DNA of 64,000 bases from Actinomycetes bacterium (GCA_021791145.1 JAJYXE010000013.1:4504-68503); one strand, 5' to 3'; counted from the stretch's first letter, positions 1-9,460 are shown. Numbers and translations are program-made. The notes: a model not told the origin generated them from the letters alone.

Positions 1-168
1 GGTACCTCGGGGGTAGGCCAATGCGTCGCGTGACGACTTCTCTGGGCTCTCGGCGGCCTCACCTGTGAGTGGTGCGGAAGTCCCCCACGGGTAGTGCGAG
101 GCCACGGGGCATGCGACTGCCGTCATGCCGCGAGCGCCGCCTACGAGGGTCGCCGGCGCTGATCGGGG

Positions 169-651
169 CTACAGCTGAGCTTTTCCTGCGTTCGCACCGT
201 CGCTGTTGGGTACGTAATCGGGTCGACTTATGAGCGAGAGAACTCTTCCTCGCACGTGCTGGAGATCCGTGCCGAGACCGCGCAGCATCTCCACTGGGGC
301 GCTTTGTTCTTGTCGAACTAGCCCGAGGAGTAAGTGTTCCGTATCGATGCCGTTGTGACCAAGGCGCACCGCCTCGCGCAACGAAAGCTCTAAAACCATC
401 TTCGCGTCGGGGGAGAATGGTGGCCGTCCCGTGGGAGGTAGGGCCGAACCGGTCCGGTTCGGTACCTTCCAACGGGCGTCATCGAGCGACACACCTAGGG
501 ACGTAAGCGCCTGGGCTGCGAGACCGTCGCTCTCACGGAGCAGCGCCAGGAGGATGTGTTCGGTCTCGATGAGACGTTCACCGGGAATCCCTGCTTCCTC
601 CTGGGCCAGCACGAGCACATGCCATCCTCTGTTCGTGAAGCGCTCGAACAC
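169..651 (-). CDS. stand-alone Clp N-terminal repeat protein
   Basis: About 160 residues holding two Clp_N (ClpA/ClpC N-domain) repeats. The first begins FERFTNRGWHVLVLAQEEA and contains ETEHILLALL; the second contains DTEHLLLGLV. In ClpC these repeats bind substrates and adaptors, but no AAA+ domain follows here, so this is an adaptor-like or regulatory protein rather than an unfoldase. I start at the GTG whose next residue is the conserved Phe; another GTG lies one codon upstream and the open frame runs further without homology. It is divergent from the secreted-protein gene at 799. Family identification is firm from the paired TEHxLL motifs; the function of the solo form is inferred. Confidence 0.85.
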   Translation of the reverse strand: MFERFTNRGWHVLVLAQEEAGIPGERLIETEHILLALLRESDGLAAQALTSLGVSLDDARWKVPNRTGSALPPTGRPPFSPDAKMVLELSLREAVRLGHNGIDTEHLLLGLVRQEQSAPVEMLRGLGTDLQHVRGRVLSLISRPDYVPNSDGANAGKAQL

Positions 652-734
652 CACGGCAAGCTTGCCACCTGCGGGTTCACCGCGGCTGCTCGCGCGGCTG
701 CCCACGCGCCCTTCCCGCGGCCGCCATTGACCCC

Positions 735-763
735 TTGACAACGAGAATCAACTGGCGTAGGAC
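735..763 (+). promoter_or_regulatory. sigma70-type promoter of the secreted-protein gene
   Basis: A consensus -35 TTGACA (735-740), a 17-bp spacer and TAGGAC (758-763) as -10. It lies about 35 bp before the start codon at 799, with AAGGAGGGGG just ahead of that ATG. This is the cleanest housekeeping-type promoter I can see in the window. Confidence 0.55.
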
Positions 764-798
764 CACGCCAGGAGGGGGCAAGGAGGGGGTGAGCGCGC

Positions 799-1635
799 AT
801 GGTGGTTCGCTCGTTTTCACGTTTGATGGTCGCGCTTGTTGCTTTGGCGGCCGTTTTCATCTGGGCTCCGCTCGCGGGTGCCCAGGGTCCGTCGACACCG
901 ACAAGGCCCGTCAACCATGGGCCGGCACCCACGATCATCTACGGACCTGTGAGCAAACCCATCAACATGGCTCCTACGGTGCCGACGGAGACGATCAACA
1001 AGCCTGCGCAAAGCGGCTCGGCAACCACCTCACTGAGCGCGAGCCCGAAAGCGACTCCGGGTGTCACACCCGACGGTACCAACGAGAATCCGGAGTGCGG
1101 TTTCACAGCTGCTTTCGCGTTCGTCATTGGCAACTACGACGTGGACTGCCTACAAGGAACGGGCTACTACCACACAGCGATCGCGACACTGGTCTACTTG
1201 GTGAACAACACCGGCTTCAGAGTGTGGTTCCACGAAGATTCCACAGGCGGCGGCTGGGCAGATTGTTTCGATCACGGCAATGCGTACCATCTCGGCGGTC
1301 GTGATGAGAATCCGGGAAGCATCCAAATTACGACGAACTCTACGCAGTGCACACCAAGCAGTGGCACGAAGCAGTGCGCTATTGATGACGAGATGGCGTG
1401 GGAAACCAACTTCTCCACGTCGGCGTGCCAGCATACCGGCACCACCGACGCGGACCCTCCGACCCCCATCTATTACCTGACCAACGGCAGCGGGGGTCGC
1501 GTGTGGCTCCATCAGGACCGCACAGGCGGCGGTTGGGCGGACTGTTTCAACAATAATAATGCATACGATCTGTATGGAACGGGAGACGACTCGCCGGGCA
1601 ACATTCAGGCGATTTCGAACTCGACACCCTGCTAG
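799..1635 (+). CDS. secreted protein with two Gly/Trp/Cys modules
   Basis: A protein of 278 residues with a typical signal peptide (hydrophobic residues about 10-28, ending AGAQ). A Thr/Pro/Ser-rich linker follows, then two homologous C-terminal modules of roughly 55 residues. Each has the pattern VWxHxDxTGGGWADCF, then an Asn/His-rich turn, then PGxIQ and NST(Q/P)C. The modules suggest a disulfide-stabilised beta fold and are reminiscent of beta/gamma-crystallin or I36 inhibitor-like domains, but I cannot assign a family. The start has a strong Shine-Dalgarno and an upstream TTGACA promoter. Probably exported; role unknown. Confidence 0.75.
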   Translation: MVVRSFSRLMVALVALAAVFIWAPLAGAQGPSTPTRPVNHGPAPTIIYGPVSKPINMAPTVPTETINKPAQSGSATTSLSASPKATPGVTPDGTNENPECGFTAAFAFVIGNYDVDCLQGTGYYHTAIATLVYLVNNTGFRVWFHEDSTGGGWADCFDHGNAYHLGGRDENPGSIQITTNSTQCTPSSGTKQCAIDDEMAWETNFSTSACQHTGTTDADPPTPIYYLTNGSGGRVWLHQDRTGGGWADCFNNNNAYDLYGTGDDSPGNIQAISNSTPC

Positions 1636-1687
1636 CCCCATCTCTTCACGCCGTCATTTGAGCTGATCGCCGCGCGTCCGCGGAATT

Positions 1688-1746
1688 GCCCTCCCAGTAG
1701 GAGAAACTGTTGTTGCTGACGCAACAGCATCCCGAACCAGGAGGGC
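1688..1746 (+). promoter_or_regulatory. nested hairpin masking a Shine-Dalgarno
   Basis: An outer inverted repeat GCCCTCC (1688-1694) with GGAGGGC (1740-1746) encloses an inner hairpin CTGTTG/CAACAG. The right arm contains the GGAGG ribosome site of the transposase remnant starting at 1756, so folding would hide it. Insertion sequences often use such structures to block translation from outside transcripts; applying that here is inference. Confidence 0.4.
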
Positions 1747-1755
1747 ATCTCCAAA

Positions 1756-1869
1756 GTGAACGCTAACAGCACCCGTCGCGTCGTGGTGGAACCCGGTGGA
1801 AGCGGCGTGGCGGCCCACGTCGGGCTGCACGCGCTTGGATCGTTTGCCGGCGTGAAGAGGCTGGGCTAG
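1756..1869 (+). pseudogene. IS1380-like transposase, N-terminal remnant
   Basis: A GTG-initiated frame of 37 codons. It encodes RRVVVEPGGSGVAAHVGLHA followed by LGSF, which resembles the N-terminus of IS1380-family (DDE) transposases. It stops at TAG after about 37 residues, whereas the family runs to about 450, so this is a truncated remnant. It follows a good GGAGG site within a hairpin and sits just before the decayed hicAB genes. The family call rests on a short match and could be wrong; that it is a broken gene start is more secure. Confidence 0.5.
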
Positions 1870-2060
1870 CAGGGGATATTAGGCATGGGCTGTCCGGCGG
1901 CCCCTTTTCCCGGCGGCCAGTTGAAGCCTCTCACTCAGCCGCACGAACCGTCGGAGGACTGGACCGACTCCCCCCGGGGGCGCCACGACCGCTACTGGCA
2001 TCCTCGCCGCGTCGGACCTTCAACGGCGCGACATTCGGGAGCGGCGATCGCGCCGTGACT

Positions 2061-2078
2061 GCGACGTTTTGACGTCGC
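2061..2078. promoter_or_regulatory. inverted repeat upstream of hicA
   Basis: GCGACG-TTTTGA-CGTCGC lies 26 bp before the hicA start. HicB antitoxins commonly autoregulate through short palindromes at this place, so this is a candidate operator. Both toxin and antitoxin genes are broken, so it may be relic DNA. Confidence 0.35.
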
Positions 2079-2103
2079 ATCGCTCTCGTATTCTCGGCGC
2101 GTG

Positions 2104-2304
2104 ATGCTACGAGACGTCATCTGTACTTTGGAGCGAGACGGCTGACGCCTCGACAGACAGGTCGGCTCTCACCGCCAGTTCCGTCATCCGGGCCGGCCCG
2201 GTACGGTGACGGTGGCAGGCAAGCCGAGTGATGAAGTGCCGAAGGGTGCGCTTTGATCGATCTGGCGGAAGGCGGGCACGCCGGGAAGGCAGAATGGTGA
2301 CTGA
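2104..2304 (+). pseudogene. hicA: HicA mRNA-interferase toxin, two internal stops
   Basis: Reading from ATG 2104 gives a full-length HicA of 66 residues apart from two in-frame TGA codons. Recognisable parts are MLRDVICTLERDG, the catalytic-His segment VGSHRQFRHP, TVTVAGKPSDEVPKGAL and SIWRKAG. The first TGA (2143-2145) sits where HicA has the Trp of DGW, so TGG to TGA. The second (2254-2256) precedes SIWRKAG, probably CGA to TGA. Both are C:G to T:A transitions. HicA is a small double-stranded-RNA-binding-fold RNase that cleaves mRNA. The frame ends inside hicB, as in intact hicAB operons. The toxin is almost certainly inactive. Confidence 0.85.
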
Positions 2305-2508
2305 GCACGTCGTCGTGATCGAGCAGGAAGACGACGCCTGGGGTGCGTATGTGCCCGATCTTCCTGGCAGCGTGGCGGCTGGCCGCTCCCGCGAGGTCGA
2401 GGAACTCATCGCCGAGGCGATCCATCTGCACTTCCAGTCGTTGTGCGAGCATGGCGAGCCAGTCCCCCTCCGACGGCGATGGGCTCGACGAAGGTCCGGG
2501 TCCGATGA
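2294..2508 (+). pseudogene. hicB: HicB antitoxin with C-terminal frameshift
   Basis: Starts at ATG 2294, overlapping hicA by 11 nt. It encodes the HicB partial-RNase-H fold: VVVIEQEDDAWGAYVPDLPG, then EVEELIAEAIHLHF and HGEPVP. At the run of C residues at 2464-2468 the frame departs. Adding one C restores PPTAMGSTKVRVR and a TGA at 2506-2508, the usual short HicB ending of about 71 residues. As written, the frame runs on into non-homologous sequence. This is either a one-base deletion in a homopolymer or a sequencing error. With hicA carrying two nonsense codons, decay is more likely. HicB neutralises HicA and represses the operon. Confidence 0.8.
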
Positions 2509-3152
2509 GCACCGCGACCCTCGAATGCCCCCTTCACCTGACGTAGCCGACACGGCTGACCTTGGTGTGCAGCCCGGCGAGGCTGGCCGCCGGCCCTTCG
2601 ACCAGCCGCTCGAGGTTCGCATTGTGGAAGGACGGGGGCGCCTTGCAGTCCTGCAGCCCGACCCCCGCCAGGTCTTGGCAGTGCCTCCTGGGAATGCCAA
2701 GATCGTGGGGTCGTTCGAGCGTCAGGAGCACGAGAAGGGCAGTCGCAGTGCAGGTGGTCACGTCGGGTCTCGTTCGTGGGGGCTTGCGGTGCGTTCCTTG
2801 TTCGCTCGCTGACCGCTCGCGCATGCCCAAGGGGCCGCCCGTCTCCCGGCGAGGAGGCGGCTGACGTCGTCTCGCCGCGTCTCGTGGGGATACCGACATG
2901 CACTCCGGACAGCCGAACCTGTCCGTGCCCCAGCTCGTCGGTCCTCGCCGCTCCCGGCGCCCCACGCCGCGGTTGGGCCGAACACCTGCGTGCGCATCGC
3001 ACCTGCAACGTACGGCGGTGGACGCACGACCGATGGCCCGATTCACGCCCCGACCGTCGAGGACCCCCTCGCGGCCGGCCCGAAGGCCGCCGACACCGGG
3101 ATCTGCCAGAGCGCAGTCACCGAGAGCGAGAGCGCAGTCACCGAGAGCGAGG
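2509..3152. other. long stretch without a supported gene
   Basis: Several overlapping frames are open on both strands because of the high GC content, but none shows a domain, a good start or a consistent codon pattern. It probably contains decayed DNA between the hicAB remnant and the glycosyltransferase. The only structure I see is the 21-bp duplication at 3109-3150. Confidence 0.4.
3109..3150. repeat. 21-bp tandem duplication
   Basis: Two exact adjacent copies of a 21-bp unit beginning GAGCGCAGTCACC. They end immediately before the ATG at 3153 of a doubtful open frame. Confidence 0.9.
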
Positions 3153-3800
3153 ATGAACACCTCAGCCGACAAAGTCCCCGTCCCGAGCGGCAGCGATCCC
3201 GTCCCGCAGACGTCGCTCAGCTTGGGGCTGAGCGAGCCGGTCGCCACCGGCGGCAGGCCGCTCGTAGAGCCTCACGTCGTGCGCCGAGCGACGCCCCGGG
3301 GTCCTGGCGCCCCTTTGGCAGCGGAGCGGAAAAGGAGCTCCGTCGTGCGCGAAGCGCCTGAGCAGGCGAGCGAATGCGCCGACGACAGCGATGGTCGCGG
3401 TTCGAGGCTCGGCGCGCTGCGCGTCGGCGAGACGGGCTCGGAACGAGGAACCGTCGTGGCGATGCTCAATGGAGTGAACGACTTGGGGTCCCCCAGCATG
3501 CAGCTGCTCGAAACCCGGAGCGCCGCGTTGGCGCCCTGTTGGAACGCCCGCGCCCGAGGTCCGTCGTGGCCGCCGACCGACTCCGCCCTGCCGCACCTGG
3601 ACGGCGTGGTCGTCGGGCTCCGGGAGGCCGCCGGCTCGCCTGGCGGGACCGACTTCGACCAGTTTCGATCCGCGCTGCACGAGGCCCGATCCCACCTCTC
3701 GGCGTGGCACGCCGCCCAGGAACGAGACAGCGATCCGGGAGACCGGTGGCCGGGGCCCCCTTGCCCCCGATCCCCTCGAGGCGGGGCTGACCCGCAGTAA
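3153..3800 (+). CDS. doubtful hypothetical protein
   Basis: An open frame of 215 residues from ATG 3153. Its stop lies 9 nt before the GTG of the glycosyltransferase, so it could be translationally linked to it. The composition is Arg/Pro/Ser-rich in the first half; the last 60 residues (containing DFDQFRSALHEARSHLSAW) look more like a helical protein. I recognise no family, and the opposite strand is open as well. It may be a real lineage-specific gene, a degraded one, or chance. Confidence 0.25.
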   Translation: MNTSADKVPVPSGSDPVPQTSLSLGLSEPVATGGRPLVEPHVVRRATPRGPGAPLAAERKRSSVVREAPEQASECADDSDGRGSRLGALRVGETGSERGTVVAMLNGVNDLGSPSMQLLETRSAALAPCWNARARGPSWPPTDSALPHLDGVVVGLREAAGSPGGTDFDQFRSALHEARSHLSAWHAAQERDSDPGDRWPGPPCPRSPRGGADPQ

Positions 3801-3809
3801 GGAGGCGCC

Positions 3810-4904
3810 GTGCGTGTCGCGATCATCGCCCCACCGTGGGTTGCGGTCCCGCCGCCCGCCTACGGGGGCACCGAGAACGTCCTCGACACTCTGGCCCGAG
3901 GGCTCGAGCACGCCGGCCACGACGTGCTGCTGTGCACCACCGGTGACAGCACCTGCCCGGTGCCAAGAGCCGCCCACTTCGAGCGAGCCGCCGGCATCGC
4001 GCCTGCAAACGGCGGCCTGCTGGAGCTGCGCCACGTCATCGCCGCCTACGAGTCCGCCGCCGGCTACGACATCGTCCACGATCACACCCTCGCCGGACCG
4101 ATCTACGCCGCCGGGTTCGTCGACCGCCCGGTCGTGACGACCAACCACGGCCCGTTCTCCGAGGGTCTCGACGAGTACTACCGGGCGCTGGCGGGCCGGA
4201 TCCCGGTGATCGCCATCTCCCACGCCCAGGCTCGCACCGCCGGTGATCTCCCGCTCGCGGGCGTCGTCCACCACGGGATCGACCCGGCCCGATTCCCTCA
4301 AGGCGACGGGCGCGGCGACTACGCAGTGTTCCTCGGACGGATCACCGCGTCCAAGGGAGCCCACGTCGCCGCGCAGGTCGCCCTCACCGCCGGGATCCCC
4401 CTCATCATCGCTGGCAAGTGCGAGGAACCCCAGGAGATCGCCTACTTCACCGAGCACGTGAAACCGTTGCTCGGGGGCCGGGTCGAGTTCATCGGGGAGG
4501 CCGACCGCAAGACCAAGCTCGACCTGCTCGGCGGCGCCCGCTGCCTGCTCAATCCCATCGCCTGGTCCGAGCCGTTCGGGCTCGTGATGATCGAATCGCT
4601 GGCATGCGGCACCCCGGTCGTCGCGACGCGCCAAGGGGCGGCGCCCGAGATCATCGACGACGGTGTCACGGGCCTGCTGGCCGACGACCACCTTGGCCTT
4701 GTACGCGCCGTGGAGGCTGCCGCGGGTCTGGACCGATCACAGTGCCGGCGCGCCGCAGAGGAGCGGTTCTCTGCTGAGCGGATGGTCGCCGAGCACCTGT
4801 GCATCTACCAGCATGTCATCTGCGACCACTTGGCTGCCAAGGCCGCCGATGGCCGCAGAGGCGTCGTCGTCTCGGACCGCTCACAGGGCCACGCGGCTGG
4901 GTGA
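3810..4904 (+). CDS. GT4-type glycosyltransferase
   Basis: 364 residues, GTG start five bases after GGAGG. It has the two Rossmann (GT-B) halves of family 4: the N-terminal MRVAIIAPP and PAYGGTENV, an ATTN-like acceptor region (VVTTNHGPF), then the nucleotide-sugar half with AVFLGRITASKGAH. The C-terminal EPFGLVMIESLACGTPVVA is the retaining-enzyme EX7E motif. No signal peptide or membrane span, so it acts in the cytoplasm or peripherally at the membrane. It would transfer a sugar from an NDP- or UDP-sugar to an unknown acceptor (glycolipid, polysaccharide or small molecule). It stands alone, converging on the amino-acid transporter operon. Confidence 0.9.
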   Translation: MRVAIIAPPWVAVPPPAYGGTENVLDTLARGLEHAGHDVLLCTTGDSTCPVPRAAHFERAAGIAPANGGLLELRHVIAAYESAAGYDIVHDHTLAGPIYAAGFVDRPVVTTNHGPFSEGLDEYYRALAGRIPVIAISHAQARTAGDLPLAGVVHHGIDPARFPQGDGRGDYAVFLGRITASKGAHVAAQVALTAGIPLIIAGKCEEPQEIAYFTEHVKPLLGGRVEFIGEADRKTKLDLLGGARCLLNPIAWSEPFGLVMIESLACGTPVVATRQGAAPEIIDDGVTGLLADDHLGLVRAVEAAAGLDRSQCRRAAEERFSAERMVAEHLCIYQHVICDHLAAKAADGRRGVVVSDRSQGHAAG

Positions 4905-4996
4905 GCGGTGCCACGCTCGCCCGCGCCTGGCGCGCGGCGAGGCCACGGGGGCTCGACGCCGACCTCGAGCGGCGCGTCGCACCGCTCGACTCGCGC

Positions 4997-5021
4997 GGGT
5001 CGACGCGGCGTTCGACCCTTT
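4997..5021. terminator. hairpin between convergent genes
   Basis: GGGTCGA (4997-5003), an 8-nt loop, then TCGACCC (5012-5018) followed by TTT. It sits between the rightward glycosyltransferase and the leftward ATPase gene, as expected of a terminator. Confidence 0.4.
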
Positions 5022-5082
5022 GGGTCTCGCAGTGTGCGTCGAGGACATCGCGGCTTCCCCAACGTGGGGGCCGGTGACGGGG

Positions 5083-5898
<816 letters not shown>

Positions 5899-5900
5899 GC

Positions 5901-6818
5901 TCACCGCCGAGCCATGCTCAGACGCATCAGTGTGCTCTGACCCTTGCCGAAGTGGCGCTCGAGGTAGAACTGACCGACCGACAGCACGCTGGTCATGAAC
6001 AGGTACCAGAGGCTCGCGACGACGAGGAGGGGGATCGTCTCGAAGTTGCGCGCGTAGATGAGCTCGACCGAGTAGAGCAGCTCTGCGATCGCGAGCACGC
6101 TGCACAGCGAGGTGGTCTTCAGCATTGTGATCACCTGGTTGCCCGTCGGGGGGATCACCACCCGCATCGCCTGGGGCAGGACCACTCGGCGCAAAAGCAG
6201 TCCGTGATGCATGCCCACGGCGCGCGCCGCCTCGATCTGGCCGCTGTCGACGGCCATGATCCCCGCACGGATGATCTCCGCCATGTAGGCGCCTTCGTTC
6301 AGGCTGAGGCCGATCAGCGCCGCCACGAGCGAGGTGAGCACGTGGTTCGCGCTGAACGACGCGAAGGACGGGCCAAAGGGGATCCCGACGGAGATCTTCG
6401 GGTACAGGGCGCCGATGTTGTACCAGAAGATCAGCTGCACGAGCAGGGGCGTGCCTCGGAAGAACCAGATGTACAGGCGGCTGGCGTTGGACATGAGCGG
6501 GTTGGGGGACATCCGCATCACCGCGACGAGGACCCCGATCACGATCCCCGCAGCCATGGAGACGACGGTCAGGATGACCGTCAGGCGCACGCCCGAGAGA
6601 ACCAACGGTGTGAAGAAGTAGCGCCCCACCGCACCCCACCCGAACGTGCCGTTCGTGACGAGGCCGTGCACGAGCATCGCGATCAGCACCCCGACGACGA
6701 CCGTCGCGACCCACCGCGCCGGGCGGGGCACGGGGAACGCCTTGATGGCCCACTCGTCGGGCTCCGCTGGTGCCGAGCGCACCGGCACCCGCGTCACGAG
6801 CCGGCGCAGGCGATGCAC
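5901..6818 (-). CDS. polar amino-acid ABC transporter permease
   Basis: About 305 residues with five or so membrane segments and the HisM/GlnP-type inner-membrane domain. It has [19 protein letters not shown] near the start of the domain and the EAA loop [17 protein letters not shown] segment ([13 protein letters not shown]), then [15 protein letters not shown]. One permease gene is found, so the channel would be a homodimer. I chose the GTG at 6818, which follows GGGGG eight bases after the binding-protein stop; a second GTG at 6797 is possible. Between the substrate-binding gene and the ATPase gene in one operon. Confidence 0.9.
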   Translation of the reverse strand: MHRLRRLVTRVPVRSAPAEPDEWAIKAFPVPRPARWVATVVVGVLIAMLVHGLVTNGTFGWGAVGRYFFTPLVLSGVRLTVILTVVSMAAGIVIGVLVAVMRMSPNPLMSNASRLYIWFFRGTPLLVQLIFWYNIGALYPKISVGIPFGPSFASFSANHVLTSLVAALIGLSLNEGAYMAEIIRAGIMAVDSGQIEAARAVGMHHGLLLRRVVLPQAMRVVIPPTGNQVITMLKTTSLCSVLAIAELLYSVELIYARNFETIPLLVVASLWYLFMTSVLSVGQFYLERHFGKGQSTLMRLSMARR

Positions 6819-6826
6819 CGCCCCCG

Positions 6827-7759
6827 CTACCCCTTGACGGAGGAGTGGTGGATGCTGCCCGACTGGACGCCCCAGTGCTTCAGGATGCGCGTGTAGGTGC
6901 CCTTCTTGATCAAGATGTTCATGGCTGCCGCCATCGCCTTGGCGAGACCGGGCAGGTGCTTGGAGACGATGATCCCGAGTGGTGCGACTGTGAAGTCCTT
7001 GCCCCCGAGCTTGAATTTCGTCGGCTGCTCGCGCACCAGGTAGGCGGCCTGCGGTGAGCCTGTCCAGGCGACCTGTGCCCGTCCGCTCTCGATGGCCAAG
7101 GAGACCGCTGCCTCGGTCGGGTAGACCTGGATGTCCATCTTGGGCTTGCCCGCTGCCGCGCACTTCTTTGTCTGGGCCTGCGCGGCGGTCGCCTCGATGG
7201 TGGCATCCAGGACCGCAACGCTCAGCCCGCACAGGGAATTCTTGGACGTGACCTTGAGCGTGCTGGACTTGCTCAGGAAGAACTGTGTCCCCGCGAGGAA
7301 GTCGGGGACGAACCGGACGATCTTCTCGCGCTGCGCAGTGATCGTCCACGAGCCCGGGCTGATCTGGGCGCGCCCGGACTCCACGCTCGGGATGTCGTCT
7401 GTGTTCGTCGCCGTGAGGTACTTGACACGCAGGTGCAGCAACTTGGCGATCGCATTGGTCAGCTGGATCTCCCACCCCGTGTAGGTCTTCCCGTTCTTCT
7501 CGAGAAACTCCGCAGGCGGGTACGGTGTCGTGATCGCGACGATCCTTCCGCTCTTGCGGATCGACGCCGGGACCAGTCTCGAGGGTGTGGATCCCGACCG
7601 GTCCTTGGCCCCCGCGGTCCCCGCGCTCCAGGCCACCGCGGCGAGCGAACTGGTGAAGAGCACGACGGCGACGGGAGCGCACAAGCACCGCATCACGGTG
7701 AGCCTCGGCTTCGGCCTCGAACTCGAACGAGACGGGACGTCCATTTCCTTGCCCCCCAT
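6827..7759 (-). CDS. amino-acid ABC transporter substrate-binding protein
   Basis: 310 residues of the family-3 solute-binding fold. After a positively charged leader comes a hydrophobic export signal (about residues 23-48, [20 protein letters not shown]). The mature part carries [13 protein letters not shown], the ligand-clamp region [16 protein letters not shown], and [21 protein letters not shown] start at the inner Met about 22 codons downstream would give a more standard signal peptide. It would capture an amino acid or related ion outside the membrane and deliver it to the permease encoded just downstream. It follows the FAD oxidase gene by 36 nt. Confidence 0.9.
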   Translation of the reverse strand: MGGKEMDVPSRSSSRPKPRLTVMRCLCAPVAVVLFTSSLAAVAWSAGTAGAKDRSGSTPSRLVPASIRKSGRIVAITTPYPPAEFLEKNGKTYTGWEIQLTNAIAKLLHLRVKYLTATNTDDIPSVESGRAQISPGSWTITAQREKIVRFVPDFLAGTQFFLSKSSTLKVTSKNSLCGLSVAVLDATIEATAAQAQTKKCAAAGKPKMDIQVYPTEAAVSLAIESGRAQVAWTGSPQAAYLVREQPTKFKLGGKDFTVAPLGIIVSKHLPGLAKAMAAAMNILIKKGTYTRILKHWGVQSGSIHHSSVKG

Positions 7760-7795
7760 TTCTCTCGGTCTTGCGTGTACCGGTCCCTCTGTCTC

Positions 7796-8995
7796 CTACG
7801 CCTCCACGGCGGCGCCGAGGATGGGGCCCGGCTCCTCAGAAGCGTACGGGAATTCCGGCCTGATTGGCATGCCCTCCTCGAAGCGGCCGGGCCGGAACGG
7901 GCTGATGTCGACCGCGCCGTCCTGGCGTCCGTCGATCAGAGCTGCGACCGACTCGCCGACGGCGGGGGAGATCTTGAAGCCCATCCCCGAGAAGCCGACG
8001 GCGAGGAGCATCCCCGATATCCCGGGCAGTGCGCCGAGCAGCGGGCGGGTGTCCGGGGTCATGTCGTAGACGCCGGTCGTGCCGGCCGCGATGCCGGCAT
8101 CGAGGAGCCGGGGAGCACGGTTCGAGGCCGCCGCGACGACGTGTGCGAGCTGCTCGGGGTCCGCAGAAGCCGGCAGAGAGTCGGGGTCGCTGACCTCACC
8201 GCTGTCGTGGTGTCCCCCGATCACGGTGCTGTAGCCACCGCTCTCGGGCCTGAAGTACGTGCCCGTGATCACGTCTGTGCACGCCAGCGAGGCGCCCTCT
8301 CCAAGAACGTGCCGGACGATCGCGACCCGCGAGGACTCGAGATGCAGCGGCACCTCGATCCCCGCCTGGTGCAGGAGGGGAGGGGCCCACACGCCGGCGG
8401 CGAGCACCACCACGCCTGCAGACGTGACCCCGTCGGGCGTCTCCACCCCGGTGATCCTGTCCCCCTCGCGCACGAGGCGCAGGACGGGGGTCTTCGCCCG
8501 GTACCCGACGCCCCGGCTGCGTGCTGCGGCCAGCAGGTCGCCGGCCACGGTCGCACCGTCGCCGTAGCCGCCATGCTCCTCCCATGCCGCGAGCTCGATG
8601 TCGTCGGTGCGGAGCTCTGGCGCGAGCTGCGAGAGCTCGTCGGGGCCTACGAGCTCGACGGTCGCTCCGAGCCCGTGCTGGATCTCGACGTTCTTGCGCA
8701 GGTTCGGGACGTCTTGTGCCGGGACGATCTTGAGCCAGCCGGTCTCGCGGATGATCGAGGGGCGCCCGACGAGGTCTGGCCAGGAGTCGAACATCGCCCG
8801 GCTGCGCAGGGCCAGTTGGATCTCGGGCGGGAAGGCGTAGTGCGAGCGCACGAGCGCCGAGGAGCGACAGCTCATCCCCGAGCCTGCCCCGCTGCGGTCG
8901 ATCACCTCGACAGTGCCCATTTTGCGCTCGGCGGCGTGGAACGCGACGGCAGACCCGATGACGCCCGCTCCCACGACGACGACGTCAGGGTTCAT
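7796..8995 (-). CDS. FAD-dependent amine/amino-acid oxidase (DAO family)
   Basis: 399 residues. An N-terminal dinucleotide motif VVVVGAGVIGSAVAFHAAER is followed by the DAO-family body, with GVVVLAAGVWAP, a substrate-domain segment GTYFRPESGGYSTVIGGHH, and the C-terminal FAD loop GMLLAVGFSGMGFKISPAVG. This resembles sarcosine oxidase beta and D-amino-acid dehydrogenase-like enzymes that oxidise a C-N bond of a small amine and pass electrons to O2 or a carrier. No His/Cys covalent-flavin site is obvious. It is the first gene of the operon with a polar amino-acid importer, so imported substrate is probably oxidised here. Confidence 0.88.
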   Translation of the reverse strand: MNPDVVVVGAGVIGSAVAFHAAERKMGTVEVIDRSGAGSGMSCRSSALVRSHYAFPPEIQLALRSRAMFDSWPDLVGRPSIIRETGWLKIVPAQDVPNLRKNVEIQHGLGATVELVGPDELSQLAPELRTDDIELAAWEEHGGYGDGATVAGDLLAAARSRGVGYRAKTPVLRLVREGDRITGVETPDGVTSAGVVVLAAGVWAPPLLHQAGIEVPLHLESSRVAIVRHVLGEGASLACTDVITGTYFRPESGGYSTVIGGHHDSGEVSDPDSLPASADPEQLAHVVAAASNRAPRLLDAGIAAGTTGVYDMTPDTRPLLGALPGISGMLLAVGFSGMGFKISPAVGESVAALIDGRQDGAVDISPFRPGRFEEGMPIRPEFPYASEEPGPILGAAVEA

Positions 8996-9282
8996 CGCAG
9001 CGAGGGTACATCACAGAGAGGGGACATCACCGGGCGTGGACATGGCTTGCCGGAGTCGCCGACATGAAGCCCCTTGCCGGGGATGCGGACATGAAGTCCG
9101 CCCCGACGTCAACGTTGCCCGCGTGCTCACCTGCCGGGGTGTGCTCGGACGTGCCGCATCCTGACGCGGGATGTGTCATCGCGAGACGAGTGGCGACACG
9201 AGTGGTGAGACGAGCAGCAGGCAGAGCGGCCAGTCGGACTTGTGGGCCGACGATCGTCCTCGTGGGCGCGCGGCTCGGAAGG

Positions 9283-9300
9283 ACGTTCCCGCGGGAACGT
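9283..9300. promoter_or_regulatory. perfect 18-bp palindrome, copy 1
   Basis: ACGTTCCCGCGGGAACGT, identical to its own reverse complement. The second copy lies exactly 80 bp away. Perfect symmetry without a loop favours a dimeric DNA-binding protein site over a hairpin terminator. Confidence 0.6.
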
Positions 9301-9362
9301 GTCGGCGACCCACAACCAGGGACCCGCAGCCCGGCGGGACCCGCAACGCAGAGGATGAGGTG

Positions 9363-9380
9363 ACGTTCCCGCGGGAACGT
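9363..9380. promoter_or_regulatory. perfect 18-bp palindrome, copy 2
   Basis: Same 18-mer as 9283-9300. It lies 80 bp past the end of sodA and about 370 bp before the FAD oxidase start. Both could serve the oxidase operon as an operator pair. Confidence 0.6.
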
Positions 9381-9460
9381 GGCGGCAACGAACAGGGGTG
9401 CTCGCAGCGCAGTCCGTGCCGGCGGGGGGGTGGCCCCGACTGGACGAGGTTCAGATCCGC

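Larger units (their letters stand above)
8996..9460. other. 465-bp intergenic region with twin palindromes
   Basis: Between the sodA stop and the start of the oxidase operon. No gene is supported. It holds two identical 18-bp palindromes (listed separately), a repeated GACATGAAG at about 9060 and 9089, and GAGACGAGTGG-like repeats at about 9180-9215. It should contain the oxidase operon promoter, which I could not place. Confidence 0.5.

Noticed and set aside
1..168. Open frame from 59 to 472 on the minus strand
   Set aside because: Overlaps the Clp N-domain gene in another frame, Arg/Ser-rich, no homology.
2104..2304. UGA read as tryptophan in hicA
   Set aside because: One TGA sits at a conserved Trp, but the other does not, and many genes in the window end at TGA, so the standard code applies.
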